From Myxococcus landrumus (GTDB lineage: Bacteria > Myxococcota > Myxococcia > Myxococcales > Myxococcaceae), in NCBI RefSeq assembly GCF_017301635.1, contig NZ_CP071091.1, positions 3,546,001 to 3,610,000 of the forward strand: DNA of 64,000 nucleotides, written 5' to 3'. Each line of letters opens with the position of its first letter. The stretch's first letter is position 1. Positions 17,909 through 26,934 of this stretch are shown in pieces. The notes under the pieces were generated by a model that did not search any database, was not told the DNA's origin, and saw only the letters and a list, made by a program, of their open reading frames with translations. The position numbers were made by a program, and so were the translations under genes.

Positions 17909-18427
17909 ATGAATCGCATTGCCCCCGCGGTCCTCGCTGGCCTCCTCGCGCTGGCGGCGCCCATTGCTTGCACCTCTCCCGCCAAGAACAGCCCCAGCTC
18001 GGCGGACACCGCCACCCACAAGGAAGGGGCGCCCGTCGGCAAGTTCAGCGCCCCGGTCGAAGTCGGCGCGAAACTCCACGCGAACAAGGCCACCGTCACC
18101 GTGCGCTTCCTGTCCGCGGGCAGCGACGTGCGGGTAGACCTCTCCGGCGTCGAAGGGCTCCAGGTGTCGGGTGACGCCTCGCCCGTGCGTGGCGTCCAGG
18201 TCCAGGGCGCGACCACCCAGACCTTCGAGGTCGACTTCACCCCGGGCGCCGGCCGCTCGCACCTCGTCGTCACCGTCAGCGGCACGTTCGACGGCAACCC
18301 GCTGTCGAAGGTGTCCAGCTTCTCCGTGGGCGAGCCCACGGAGGCGCAGCAGAAGAACGCCGGCTCGGTGGTGACGGATGAGTCCGGGCAGAGCATCAAG
18401 CTGATGCAGTCTACGGACGCGAAGTAG
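17909..18427 (+). CDS. Small predicted lipoprotein, beta-rich
   Basis: A 172-residue exported protein: signal MNRIAPAVLAGLLALAAP then IAC, an acceptable lipobox, followed by a Ser/Thr/Lys-rich linker and a beta-strand-rich body (VEVGAKLHANKATVTVRFLSAG, QTFEVDFTPGAGRSHLVVTVSGTF). I do not recognise the family. AGGAG at 17899-17903 fixes the start. It follows the metalloprotease after 35 bases and may be its partner, for instance an inhibitor or surface anchor, but nothing in the sequence proves it. A strong hairpin follows at 18435-18464. Confidence 0.72.
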   Translation: MNRIAPAVLAGLLALAAPIACTSPAKNSPSSADTATHKEGAPVGKFSAPVEVGAKLHANKATVTVRFLSAGSDVRVDLSGVEGLQVSGDASPVRGVQVQGATTQTFEVDFTPGAGRSHLVVTVSGTFDGNPLSKVSSFSVGEPTEAQQKNAGSVVTDESGQSIKLMQSTDAK

Positions 18428-18434
18428 CGCGTCC

Positions 18435-18464
18435 GGCGCGCCGGGCCCTCGTGGCCCGCGCGCC
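18435..18464 (+). terminator. Strong hairpin after the lipoprotein gene
   Basis: GGCGCGCCGGGCC (18435-18447) pairs with GGCCCGCGCGCC (18453-18464) with one bulged C and a 5-base loop, seven bases after the stop codon. There is no T tract on the plus strand. Confidence 0.55.
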
Positions 18465-18470
18465 GCTGCC

Positions 18471-18515
18471 CCAAAAAGAACCGCGGGGAGCGCGCCCCCT
18501 CGACGCGCTCCCCGC
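18471..18515 (-). terminator. Intrinsic terminator for leftward transcription
   Basis: A perfect 12-bp stem, GCGGGGAGCGCG (18483-18494) with CGCGCTCCCCGC (18504-18515). On the minus strand it is followed by TTCTTTTT (18480-18473), a proper intrinsic terminator for transcripts coming from rsgA. Confidence 0.7.
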
Positions 18516-18852
18516 CGTATGAAGGACTGCGAAATTTCGAACTCCCGGTACGGCACCGGCACGCCCCTCGGCGTGCCCTCCGGAAGCCACGCCCCTCCCC
18601 AGGGGCGCCCCCTCGTCAAGGTCAGAGACGAGCCCCCCGGCGCGCCTCTTCCCCCCCTCGAACGCCGTGCGTTCGAAAACTCGAGTGCCGGGGAACGACG
18701 CCCGGACACTCCCCCCAAGCCCCCATCAAGCGCTCTGCGCTTGAATCCCTTGGGCCCCAGGCTCAGCCCGGTGCCCCCACCTTTCGTCTATCCAAACGCG
18801 GCGCGCCTGAATCCTTGAGCGGAGGATTTTTGGCGGATTTTCGGCTCCGCCG
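18516..18852. other. Non-coding intergenic stretch rich in small hairpins
   Basis: 337 bases between a terminator and the end of rsgA. I see no convincing gene; a plus-strand frame at 18519-18818 is proline/arginine-rich without family features. The stretch holds several perfect short hairpins: CGAAATTTCG (18530-18539), GGCACGCC/GGCGTGCC (18558-18565 and 18570-18577), CGAACGC/GCGTTCG (18659-18665 and 18669-18675) and TCAAGCGC/GCGCTTGA (18726-18733 and 18737-18744). This could be the 3' region of the rsgA transcript or a small structured RNA. Confidence 0.5.
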
Positions 18853-19941
18853 TCAGTCCCGGCGTCGCTTGGTTCGCGAGACTTCCCACCCCACCAAGGT
18901 CCGGTTCCGCTCGAAGCGGCGGTGCTCCTGCTGGGCCGCCGGACTCGACTGGCGGGCCTGGAAGGCCTGCTCCCGCTTCAGCTTCTCGAAGCTGGCCAGC
19001 CGCTCCTGTGGGAGTGTGCCGGACTGGACAGCGGCACGGACGGCGCAGCCCGGCTCGGCCTGGTGGCCGCAGTCGCGGAAGCGGCAGCCCTCGGCGATTT
19101 CGAGGATGTCCGTGAAGGTCTGCTCGACCCCCTCCTCCTCGTCTCCCAGGAGCCCCAGCTCCCGCATCCCGGGCCCGTCGATGAGCAGCCCCCCATGCGG
19201 CAAGAGGAACAGCTCCCGGTTCGTGGTGGTGTGACGCCCCTTGTCATCCTCGGGGCGGACCTCCTGGGTGGCCAGCCGCTCCTCGCCGAGGAGCTGGTTG
19301 ACGAGGGTGGACTTGCCCACGCCGGACGAGCCCAGCAGGGCGCCCGTCTTGCCAGGAGGCAGCAGCGCCCGCACCGCGTCCAGCCCCTCGCCGGTCCACG
19401 CGCTCATCGCGAGCACGGGGACACCCGGGGCCAGCGCCTCCACCTCCTGGACGGCGCTGAACGCGTCCTCCCGGAGGTCCGCCTTGGAGAGCAGCACCGC
19501 GGGGGACGCGCCGCTGCTCCACGCCATGGCCAGCGCGCGTTCGATGCGGCGGGGATTGAAGTTCGAATCCAGCCCGGCGACCAGCAGCACCACGTCCAGG
19601 TTGGCCGCGATGAGCTGACCGTCGCGCTCGCGGCCCACGCCCCGGCGCATGAGCAGGCTCCTGCGGGGAAGCACCGTGTGCAGCATGCCGTCCCCCGAGC
19701 CCGGGGGCATCTGCAGCGCGACCCAGTCCCCCACGGTGGGGAGCGACTCGGCGCCGGGCGCGTTGTGGAGGAGCCTTCCGGCGGTGCGCGCCAGCAGGAC
19801 TCGGCCGGCCGTCTGGACGGAGAGAAGCCCGCGCTCCTGGCGCACCACGCGGCCGGGGACGAGGGGAAGGGACGACGACTCGACGACTCGAGAGAAAACC
19901 TGGGCCAGCTCGGGCCCCCAACCAAGGGATTCAAGTGACAC
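18853..19941 (-). CDS. rsgA: Ribosome small-subunit-dependent GTPase A
   Basis: A 362-residue circularly permuted GTPase that helps late 30S maturation. The order of G motifs is diagnostic: an OB-fold first, then G4 LLSKADL, then G1 GSSGVGKST, a switch region with HTTTNRELFLLP, G3 DGPGMRE, and a C-terminal zinc knuckle CRFRDCGHQAEPGC. The start is GTG (19939-19941), giving MSLESLGWGPEL; no upstream ATG is in frame. The C-terminal tail is basic, as expected for RNA contact. It transcribes toward the intrinsic terminator at 18471-18515. Confidence 0.95.
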   Translation of the reverse strand: MSLESLGWGPELAQVFSRVVESSSLPLVPGRVVRQERGLLSVQTAGRVLLARTAGRLLHNAPGAESLPTVGDWVALQMPPGSGDGMLHTVLPRRSLLMRRGVGRERDGQLIAANLDVVLLVAGLDSNFNPRRIERALAMAWSSGASPAVLLSKADLREDAFSAVQEVEALAPGVPVLAMSAWTGEGLDAVRALLPPGKTGALLGSSGVGKSTLVNQLLGEERLATQEVRPEDDKGRHTTTNRELFLLPHGGLLIDGPGMRELGLLGDEEEGVEQTFTDILEIAEGCRFRDCGHQAEPGCAVRAAVQSGTLPQERLASFEKLKREQAFQARQSSPAAQQEHRRFERNRTLVGWEVSRTKRRRD

Positions 19942-20043
19942 GATGAAGGACTCCGGACAGAGCGGTGCCAGCGGCGCACCTGGATTCTTCAGGGCACCTG
20001 GAGGTGGGGACCGTGCTGTGACGGACCTTCGGGCGGGCCTGCT

Positions 20044-20109
20044 TTAAGCGGCCCGCGTCCCCCAGGCGAACAGGGCTTCCACCGCGGCAAGATCAAGGTC
20101 GGCGTACAT
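20044..20109 (-). CDS. Candidate 21-residue small protein upstream of rsgA
   Basis: A 22-codon frame with an excellent ribosome binding site: AGGAGG on the minus strand, then GCTCC, then ATG (20107-20109). The peptide begins MYADLDLAAVEALF and ends AWGTRAA. It is an amphipathic helix-like sequence with no recognised family. It lies between the TAXI-type gene and rsgA, on the same strand as both. The stop codon is inside a 7-bp hairpin (GCGGGCC/GGCCCGC). It could be a leader peptide for rsgA, a real microprotein, or chance. Support is the ribosome site alone. Confidence 0.35.
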   Translation of the reverse strand: MYADLDLAAVEALFAWGTRAA

Positions 20110-20211
20110 GGAGCCTCCTGGGAGAGAAGGGATGGCGGCCATCGCCATCGTGCGGCTTGCATATCAACTCGGCCCGGCGACCGCACGGGGGAAGTCGACC
20201 GGGCCCACGGC

Positions 20212-21579
20212 CTACTGGGCGCTGGCATGGTGGAGGTGTCCGTCCGCCCCCTCCATCCCCCCCGCGAGCCGGCGGATGAGGCGCCGGCGGACCACCTCGA
20301 TGTGCTCGCGGAAGAAGTAGAGGTTCTCCGCATACGACAGGGGCATGGGGATGCGGTTGACCTCCCGCTCGGCCTCCTCCAGCCGCTTGAGCATGTCCTC
20401 GAGCATCTCCCGCCCGGGGTTCTCATCGAGCTGGATTTCAATCTCCTTCAGGCGCGCGTACCAGCGGACGATGCGCGAGCGGATGCGCCACTGGTAGAGC
20501 GCGGGGATGATGCGGAACAGCGGCACCACCACGGCGATGATGGGCACGAGCATCACCCAGAGCCTGTCCACCAGGTTGGCCGCCCAGAACGGCAGGTAGC
20601 GCTGGAGCAGCGGCACGCCGGCCTCGTAGTAGCGACGGGCCTCGCTGCTCAGGGGGAAGCCCGTCTCGCGCGGCGCGGGGAACTCACCGGCCCCGTCGAG
20701 CAGGCCCGCCTTGCCGTGGACCTCGCTGGCCGCCCGCATGAGGAGGTAGGCCAGCGCCGGGTGCAGCGAGTCGCGCGCCACCAGGTTCGCCGTGGGCGCG
20801 AGCACCTCCACGTCCTGCTCCGGGATGTCCGCCGCCAGGTTGAACACGCCGCGAGGCAGCACCAGCCGGGACAGGTACGTGAAGCGGCGCGAGTACGCCT
20901 CCGCCCGCGAGAAGCTGAGCAGCCGGATGCCCGGCACCGCGGCCAGCTTGTGGATGATGGGCGACTCCGCGGGAGAGATGAGGAACACGGCGTCGAGCTG
21001 TCCCTGCTTGAGCTGCTCCACGGCGGAGTCCCGCTCCAGGGGCAACAGCACCGTGGGCTCCGCCTCGATGCCATTCGCCTTCAGCAGCGTGAGCGCCAGC
21101 GCGCGGGTGCCGCTGCCCTCGGGCCCCACCGCGATGCGGCGCCCCTTGAGCTGCCGCACGTCCTCCAGCGGCTCTCCCCGGTGGAAGACCCAGAGGGGCA
21201 CGTAGGAGAGGCTGCCCAGCGACACCACGTTCTCCGGCGCCTTGTCGCTGGCCACGGTGCCGCTCTGCACGAAGGCCACGTCGACGCCGGAGTGCTCGTC
21301 GGCGAGCAGCGCGACGTTGTCGATGGAGCCCTTCGTCGAGCGCAGCTCCAGGGTGACGCCGTGCCGCGCGAGGAAGTCCTGGTACTTCCGGGCGTAGAAC
21401 CGGAAGCCGCCTTCGTCGGGCGACATGGCCAGCACGAGCGTCTTGGGCGGCGCGGGCTCGATGAAGTGGAACGCGGCGGCGAAAGCAGCGCCCATGAGGA
21501 GTACCGCGGGCGTGAGCGTGAGCCACAAATCCCGCCGCATCGTGCGCCGCAACTGCTGCTTGTGAGGGTCCGCCGTCAT
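20212..21579 (-). CDS. TAXI-family TRAP-type solute-binding protein, membrane anchored
   Basis: About 455 residues. One N-terminal membrane helix (LWLTLTPAVLLMGAAFAAAF) precedes a TAXI-type periplasmic binding domain at about 45-330: LVLAMSPDEGGFRFYARKYQDFL, VAFVQSGTV, LKGRRIAVGPEGSGTRALALTLL, DAVFLISPAESPIIHKLA. A second membrane segment (LWVMLVPIIAVVVPLFRIIPALYQW) and a cytoplasmic helical tail of about 75 residues follow. Classical TAXI proteins are free periplasmic receptors for TRAP transporters. No TRAP membrane subunit is adjacent, so this variant with a C-terminal anchor may sense rather than transport. A TATACT hexamer 11 bases before ATG 21579 and the lack of a Shine-Dalgarno suggest a very short leader. 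Confidence 0.85.
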   Translation of the reverse strand: MTADPHKQQLRRTMRRDLWLTLTPAVLLMGAAFAAAFHFIEPAPPKTLVLAMSPDEGGFRFYARKYQDFLARHGVTLELRSTKGSIDNVALLADEHSGVDVAFVQSGTVASDKAPENVVSLGSLSYVPLWVFHRGEPLEDVRQLKGRRIAVGPEGSGTRALALTLLKANGIEAEPTVLLPLERDSAVEQLKQGQLDAVFLISPAESPIIHKLAAVPGIRLLSFSRAEAYSRRFTYLSRLVLPRGVFNLAADIPEQDVEVLAPTANLVARDSLHPALAYLLMRAASEVHGKAGLLDGAGEFPAPRETGFPLSSEARRYYEAGVPLLQRYLPFWAANLVDRLWVMLVPIIAVVVPLFRIIPALYQWRIRSRIVRWYARLKEIEIQLDENPGREMLEDMLKRLEEAEREVNRIPMPLSYAENLYFFREHIEVVRRRLIRRLAGGMEGADGHLHHASAQ

Positions 21580-21875
21580 GATGGGCGCGGAGTATAGACG
21601 CGCCGCATGTCCCCAGGGGCGGCCGGCCACACGGCGGCTCACTCCCAGGGCAGCCCGAGCGCGTCGCGCCGGGCCTGAACCCGCATGCAGCCCCCGCATC
21701 TCGCCGCGTCGGCTCCGAGACATGCCCGGACTGGCGAGGCTGAGCGCTCAACACAGGCGGACTCCAAACGAACGCGCAGCCCACCCCCTGGGGCGTCCCC
21801 CGCTCGGGGCATAGCCAGTTTTCACCCGGGTGCCGCGAGCAGCGGCACGCACGACGGACAGGGAGAACCATCCAC

Positions 21876-23885
21876 ATGGAGACGACACTTCGCGCCGCGT
21901 GGTTCGGCGCGAGCTTCCATCTTGCAATCCTGGGCGGAGCGCTCACCGCATGCCGCCCGGCCGGCGAGGCCCCCACCGAAGAAGAACCGGGAGCCACGAC
22001 GCCCCAACAGGTGCAACTGGCCTATCGCAACTACTACGACGTGGCCTTGTCACCGGGGGGTGCCATGGCCAGCAGCCAGCTCAGCCGAGGCACCGTCTTC
22101 GTCCCCATCCGCCAGCCCGACTCTCACGAGCTCCGACTGGGCCTGGATGGCAGCCCCCTTCGCTACACCTGCGGCGTCACCTTCATCTCGCCACGCAGGG
22201 CCATCACCGCCGCCCACTGCGTGGACAACATCAACGTGTGGGACCCGCCGAACCAGCCGCTCGAGGTCCGGATGTATGACCCGATGGTGGAGGCGGACGT
22301 GAAGTGGGAGACCACCGCGCTGAGCCTCGCGGGAACCTTCCCCCTGTACCGCCGCACGCCGCTGGGCGCGGGCTACAGCACCACGTCCTACCAGTGTCGC
22401 GTCGTCGCCCGCTGCGGCAATGCCTATGGCACGTACAACTGCCCGGGCAACTTCCCTCGCGCCGACACGGCCCTGCTCGACTGCGGGGCCGCGAGCCCTG
22501 GCTGTCGCTACGACTACCTGGGCGTGGCCGACCACGAGGGGGAAGGCGTTCCCGTGTCCATGGCCTGGGCCCATGAGGTCTACGCCGTCCCCGAGGACCG
22601 CAGCTCCGACCTCTGGCAGCACTACACGCGCTACGGCAACTACGACCCGGTCCAGAACTACCACTACTACCCGGCCAACCAGCTCCTGCCGCTCGTCTCC
22701 AAGTCCTGGAGCGACCCGCCTCGCCCCACCGTCTCGCTGGGCGTGACGCTCGTGGGCACCGACGCGCGGCTCACGGAGCTGCACGGCTGCCATGGCTCCT
22801 CGGGCTCCGGCATCACCCAACGCAATGAGGGACTGGGCACCCAGGAGCTGCTGGGCCCCGTCGCCAGTTGGGACAGCTGGGTCTTCACCGCGCATGACTA
22901 TGACTTCCTCTGCGAGGACCCGGCCCGCACCGCGCGCAAGCCAGGCGACGCGGGCCTGGGCTACGCGCGGCTCTCCGTCACCCAGAAGCTGGCGGAGGGC
23001 AAGAGCGCGGCGGACGTCTGCGGCACCGAGGAGCCAGGCCTGTTCCCCACCCCACTCCTCTGGCTCACACACGACATCTGGATACTGCGCAAGGGAATGA
23101 CCGGCAGACAGTCCTTCCCCAAGCGCTGGCCGTGCACCGACAACACCTGCACGTCGTGGGAGCGCCTGCGCATCATCAACGAGCCCCTGGTCCCCGTGGC
23201 GCGAGGAGAAACCCTCACCCTGCCCTCCGCGAACGTCGTCGCGGGGGCGACCTACCGCGTGTCGGTCCGCGTCCGAGCGCTCGAGACCACGCCCCCACTC
23301 ATCACGCTCGCGCTGGGCAACCAGACGCTCCTGCGCGGCGTGCGTCCCGTCGCGCATGCCAATGAAGCCGCCGGCCTCGTCGGCATCGTGTTCAAGGCCA
23401 CGCGCGGAGGCAGCCAGGGGCTCCAGGTCTCCGCGGCACAGGGCTCGGGGGCATTCGCCGTGACGGAAATCACCGCCGTCGCGGACACCCTGGCCAACGG
23501 CTTCGAGTACCGCTCACAGCGAGTGGGCATGGGCATCATCGAGCCAGGGACTCGCACGCCTGTTCCGGCGACCTGGACGCGAATGGCCTCGTCCGGCTTC
23601 GCCGCGCGACTGAGGGCGGGCCAGCGGTTCCTCGTCACGCGGCAGGCCTTCGTCAAGGGCCGCACCTGGCGCGTGGAGTTCGATACGTCGCGCGACGTGA
23701 TGGGGATGTCGTGCGGCTTCATCACCGCGGACAACCGCGAGCTGCGCCTGCGCTGCAACTCGGTGAACAAGCGCATCCTGGCGAACTTCAACCTGGGTGA
23801 CGCGCAGCCCGTCGCCTTCTTCATCGACCTGCCCAAGGGGCAACCCGACATGGCCCTGGACAACCTCCGCCTCGAGACGCGGTGA
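21876..23885 (+). CDS. Trypsin-like serine protease lipoprotein
   Basis: A 669-residue exported protein: signal peptide with lipobox-like ALTAC, then a Pro/Glu-rich linker. A chymotrypsin-fold protease occupies about 75-370: CGVTFISPRRAITAAHC carries the His, RADTALLDC the Asp, and GCHGSSGSGI the Ser, a GSSGSG version of the usual GDSGGP. Cysteines flank each motif and probably form disulfides. The C-terminal 250 residues are beta-rich, with two related carbohydrate-binding-like modules (LTLPSANVVAGATYRVSVRVRA). GGGAGA lies before the ATG. It is likely a predatory or nutritional secreted protease. Confidence 0.85.
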   Translation: METTLRAAWFGASFHLAILGGALTACRPAGEAPTEEEPGATTPQQVQLAYRNYYDVALSPGGAMASSQLSRGTVFVPIRQPDSHELRLGLDGSPLRYTCGVTFISPRRAITAAHCVDNINVWDPPNQPLEVRMYDPMVEADVKWETTALSLAGTFPLYRRTPLGAGYSTTSYQCRVVARCGNAYGTYNCPGNFPRADTALLDCGAASPGCRYDYLGVADHEGEGVPVSMAWAHEVYAVPEDRSSDLWQHYTRYGNYDPVQNYHYYPANQLLPLVSKSWSDPPRPTVSLGVTLVGTDARLTELHGCHGSSGSGITQRNEGLGTQELLGPVASWDSWVFTAHDYDFLCEDPARTARKPGDAGLGYARLSVTQKLAEGKSAADVCGTEEPGLFPTPLLWLTHDIWILRKGMTGRQSFPKRWPCTDNTCTSWERLRIINEPLVPVARGETLTLPSANVVAGATYRVSVRVRALETTPPLITLALGNQTLLRGVRPVAHANEAAGLVGIVFKATRGGSQGLQVSAAQGSGAFAVTEITAVADTLANGFEYRSQRVGMGIIEPGTRTPVPATWTRMASSGFAARLRAGQRFLVTRQAFVKGRTWRVEFDTSRDVMGMSCGFITADNRELRLRCNSVNKRILANFNLGDAQPVAFFIDLPKGQPDMALDNLRLETR

Positions 23886-23904
23886 GGGGTGCGTCATGCC
23901 GCGA

Positions 23905-23936
23905 CTCCGCCCGGAGTCCCCTGGCGCCGGGCGGAG
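23905..23936. terminator. Hairpin between convergent protease and PD40 genes
   Basis: Perfect 9-bp stem CTCCGCCCG (23905-23913) with CGGGCGGAG (23928-23936) located between the two stop codons. There is no T tract; a bidirectional, possibly factor-dependent terminator. Confidence 0.5.
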
Positions 23937-23948
23937 CCACGGGGCGCC

Positions 23949-24872
23949 TCAGTTCTGCACGTCGCACACGTCCAGTTCGGGGAGCAGCCGCCCCACGCGG
24001 ACGTGGTAGAGCTCGCTCGGGACGAACGGCTCATACTGGTGCCGCACGAAATAGAGCGTGCGGTGGTCGGGCGAGAGCGTCGGGTGGTACTCGTCCAGCG
24101 CCGTGTTCACCGTCGGGCCCAGGTTTCGCGCGGCCTGCCAGCCTCGCCACGTGCGCTGGGAGACATACAAGTCTCCGTAGCCAAAACCGTCCGGGCGGCC
24201 AATGGACGCGAAGAGCATCGTCTTCCCATCCGGCGTGACGTTGGGGTTGAACTCCCAGTACTCCGTGTTGACGCCCGGCCCCAGGTTCTCCGCCGGCCCG
24301 TAGGTGCCGTCCGCGCGAAGCCTGGAGCGGTACAAGTCCCACGCGCCGTAGCCGCCCTCGCGGTCCGAGGCGAAGTAGAGCGTGCCCTGCGCATCCACGC
24401 TCGGGTACAGCTCGTCGCCCGTGCTGAGCGCGGAGCCGCCCAGGTGGCGCGGCTCGCTCCAGCTTCCGTCGCGGCGGCGCTCCACCACCCACAGCTCCAC
24501 ATCCGCGCGCGGCTCGCCGTTGAGCGGGCGGATGGAGGAGAAGAACAGGCGGCGGCCATCCGGAGAGACGAACGGGTCGATGTCCGAGTACACGCCCGAG
24601 AAGGGCGCGGGACGCGGCTCCGACCAGCGGCCGTTGCGCAGCTCGGAGAAGACGATGGTGGCCTGGCGCGTCTCCGGGAAGAAGCCGGAGCTCACGCCCC
24701 AGAAGGCCGTGCGGCCATCCGGCGTGAAGGCGATGCGCCACTCCTCCTGGTCCGGCAGGGAGATGAAGCCCGGAGCCAGCACCTCCGGCGTGCGCGGAGC
24801 CGACGCGGACGCGGAGGTGGACAGGGCAAACGCGGCGAGCAGCGCGGGGATGCAACGCGATGACGATGACAT
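23949..24872 (-). CDS. Exported WD40-like (PD40/TolB-type) beta-propeller protein
   Basis: 307 residues with an N-terminal signal peptide (CIPALLAAFALSTSASASA). The body consists of repeated PD40 blades: RIAFTPDGRTAFWGVS, DPFVSPDGRRLFFSSIRP, YPSVDAQGTLYFASDREGG, NPNVTPDGKTMLFASIGRP and HPTLSPDHRTLYFVRHQ. The S/T-PDG-x3-FF pattern is typical of TolB-like propellers found in exported binding proteins. No enzymatic residues are recognisable. The start is set by GAGAGGACCTCGCC before the ATG. It is probably monocistronic. Confidence 0.82.
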   Translation of the reverse strand: MSSSSRCIPALLAAFALSTSASASAPRTPEVLAPGFISLPDQEEWRIAFTPDGRTAFWGVSSGFFPETRQATIVFSELRNGRWSEPRPAPFSGVYSDIDPFVSPDGRRLFFSSIRPLNGEPRADVELWVVERRRDGSWSEPRHLGGSALSTGDELYPSVDAQGTLYFASDREGGYGAWDLYRSRLRADGTYGPAENLGPGVNTEYWEFNPNVTPDGKTMLFASIGRPDGFGYGDLYVSQRTWRGWQAARNLGPTVNTALDEYHPTLSPDHRTLYFVRHQYEPFVPSELYHVRVGRLLPELDVCDVQN

Positions 24873-24994
24873 GGCGAGGTCCTCTCGGTGGATGGTGCGA
24901 CCGAAGAGGTACGCCTTGAGCCGTCCGCGTGTCCGGGAAGCGGGGATGAAGCGAACGGGGCGCGGGATGAACGGACGCGGCGCGGGGACAGCGC

Positions 24995-25807
24995 TCAGCG
25001 CGAGTCCGTCGCCGACGCGCCCAGCCCCAGCGCGGCCTCCACACGAGCGCGGTGGCTGCGCCCGGTGCGCACCGCGACGCCGCGCGTGCCCAGCACCAGC
25101 AGGTACTCGCCCTGGGAGAGCGGCTCCAGCTCCCGCACCTTGTCCAGGTTGATGAGCACGGAGCGGTGGACCCGCAGGAAGCGGCGTGGGTCCAGCCGCT
25201 CCTCCAGGTGCGTCAGCGTCTCGCGCAGGACGTGCTGCTCTCCTTCCGCGTGGACCCGCACGTAGTTGGCCTCCGACTCCACGTGGGTGATGGAGGCGCA
25301 GTCCACGAAGCGGATGCGGCCGTCCACCTTGACGGGGAGCCTGCGCAACGGAGCCTCCGCCAGGGCCAGGCCGGACAGGAGCGCCTCACGCCTCGCCCCG
25401 GACTCGCCGCGTCGCAACAGCCGGACCTGCTGACGCGCCCGGGCCAGCGCGGCGCGAAAGCGTTCCTTGTCATAGGGCTTGAGCAGGAAGTCGAGCGCCT
25501 GGGCCTCGAAGGCCTTCACGGCGTGCTGCTGCCAGGCGGTGACGAAGACCACCACGGGCAACACCTCGGGAGGCAAGGCGCGAAGGACCTCGAACCCGTC
25601 TCCCGCGGGCATCTCGATGTCGAGCAGCAGCACATCCGGCGCGGAGTCCAGCACGCCGCGCACGGCCTCCGCGCCGCTGGCCGCCTCCATCACCACCTCG
25701 ACGTTGGGCTCCGCCGACAGCAGCGCGCGCAGGCGGGCCCGGGCCAGCGGCTCGTCATCCGCCAGCGCCACACGCAACAGCGACGTCTCCACGAGTTCTC
25801 CACTCAT
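24995..25807 (-). CDS. LytTR-type response regulator
   Basis: 270 residues. The receiver domain (about 10-130) has the acidic pair in VALADDEPLARARL, the phospho-acceptor Asp in DVLLLDIEMPAGDG and the conserved Lys in FLLKPYDKERF. The LytTR DNA-binding domain (about 165-260) shows VKVDGRIRFVDCASITHVESEANYVRVH split across beta strands, and HLEERLDPRRFLRVHRSVLINLDKV. The ATG overlaps the stop of the kinase gene by four bases (25804-25807), so the two are translated together. The target genes are not evident nearby. Confidence 0.93.
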   Translation of the reverse strand: MSGELVETSLLRVALADDEPLARARLRALLSAEPNVEVVMEAASGAEAVRGVLDSAPDVLLLDIEMPAGDGFEVLRALPPEVLPVVVFVTAWQQHAVKAFEAQALDFLLKPYDKERFRAALARARQQVRLLRRGESGARREALLSGLALAEAPLRRLPVKVDGRIRFVDCASITHVESEANYVRVHAEGEQHVLRETLTHLEERLDPRRFLRVHRSVLINLDKVRELEPLSQGEYLLVLGTRGVAVRTGRSHRARVEAALGLGASATDSR

Positions 25808-26934
25808 GCCGCCACCCGTTCTCCTTCATGACTGTCATCCAGCGGGACACGCAACTCCGCCACCGCGCCGCGAGGCGTCCCCCGGCGCAACTCCAGGCCC
25901 GCCCTCGGCCCGTACAACGTCACCAGCCGCGCGCGCAGGTTGGACAACCCCACGCCGCCCACCCGGACCGGCCCCTCCGGCGGAGGCCCCATGCCATCGT
26001 CCCGCACGGACACCCGCAGCAGCGCCCCTTCCCGCTCGGCCGTGATTTCGATTCGCCCCGGCTCCGCGCGCGGCGCCAGGCCATGGCGGATGGCGTTCTC
26101 CACCAGCGGCTGCAACGCCAGGAAGGGCACCCGCGCGTCCATCACATCCGGCGCCAGGCTCCACGCCACCTGAAGCCGAGGCCCGAAGCGAATCTGCTCG
26201 ATGTCCAGGTACGGCGTCAGCGCCGCCAGCTCCTCGCGCAGCGTCACCTCCTGCCGGCCATGCGACTCCAGGCTCTGGCGCAGCAAGTCCCCCAGGCGTG
26301 CCAGCATCCGCTCGGCGCCGTCCGGGTCCGCGTGGACCAGCGAGGCCACCGCGTTGAGCGCGTTGAAGAGGAAGTGCGGCCGGAGCTGGGACGCCAGGGC
26401 CTGAAGCCGCGCCTCCGCGAGCTGCGCCTGCAACTGGTCCGCGCGCCGCTGACGCACGTGCGCCCGCCTCGCGAGGCCCAGGGCATGCGCCCCGGCCGTC
26501 AGCAACACGAAGGGCAGCAGGTTGTTGGCGACGCTCTGGGCCAGCAGGTCGGGCACGCCCGGCATCCGCTCGTACCAGCCCACCAGGTCCTGCGTGAGCA
26601 TGACGAAGGCCGCCCGTCCGAAGAGCACCCCGAGCAACGCCGCCAGATGGGCCACCAGCGCGCGCGCGCCGCCCCGCCGCTGCAGGGGCACGCGCTCCGA
26701 CAGGCGCAGGCACAGCACCGTGATGGGGACCCACAGGAGCGAGCTGATGAGCGACATGCGCCACAGCTCCCCGTCGGCCGCCTTCACCTCGCCGAGGCGC
26801 TGGAGGATGCGCACCTGGCTCACCGCGACGAACGCGTCGGCGAGCCACCAGCCCAAGGCCCCGGTCCAGACGGCCCAGGACGGCAGCGGTGCGACCTCTC
26901 CGGCCCCTCGCCGGGCCCTCTCCTCATCACGCAT
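25804..26934 (-). CDS. LytS/YehU-type sensor histidine kinase
   Basis: 376 residues. The N-terminal half has about four membrane helices (WAVWTGALGWWLADAFVAV, SLISSLLWVPITVLCLRL, ALVAHLAALLGVLFGRAAFVML, LLPFVLLTAGAHALGL). A short coiled coil leads to the His_kinase domain with the phospho-acceptor in QLRPHFLFNALNAVASL. The HATPase domain carries LQPLVENAIRHGL and VRDDGMGPPP with VGLSNLRARL. It forms the usual pair with the LytTR regulator by a four-base ATGA overlap. ATG 26934 is chosen because the upstream extension is not hydrophobic and has no similarity. The signal is unknown. Confidence 0.9.
   Translation of the reverse strand: MRDEERARRGAGEVAPLPSWAVWTGALGWWLADAFVAVSQVRILQRLGEVKAADGELWRMSLISSLLWVPITVLCLRLSERVPLQRRGGARALVAHLAALLGVLFGRAAFVMLTQDLVGWYERMPGVPDLLAQSVANNLLPFVLLTAGAHALGLARRAHVRQRRADQLQAQLAEARLQALASQLRPHFLFNALNAVASLVHADPDGAERMLARLGDLLRQSLESHGRQEVTLREELAALTPYLDIEQIRFGPRLQVAWSLAPDVMDARVPFLALQPLVENAIRHGLAPRAEPGRIEITAEREGALLRVSVRDDGMGPPPEGPVRVGGVGLSNLRARLVTLYGPRAGLELRRGTPRGAVAELRVPLDDSHEGERVAA

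Noticed and set aside
18519..18818. Proline/arginine-rich frame of 99 codons
   Set aside because: No ribosome site or family features, and it runs through several perfect hairpins.
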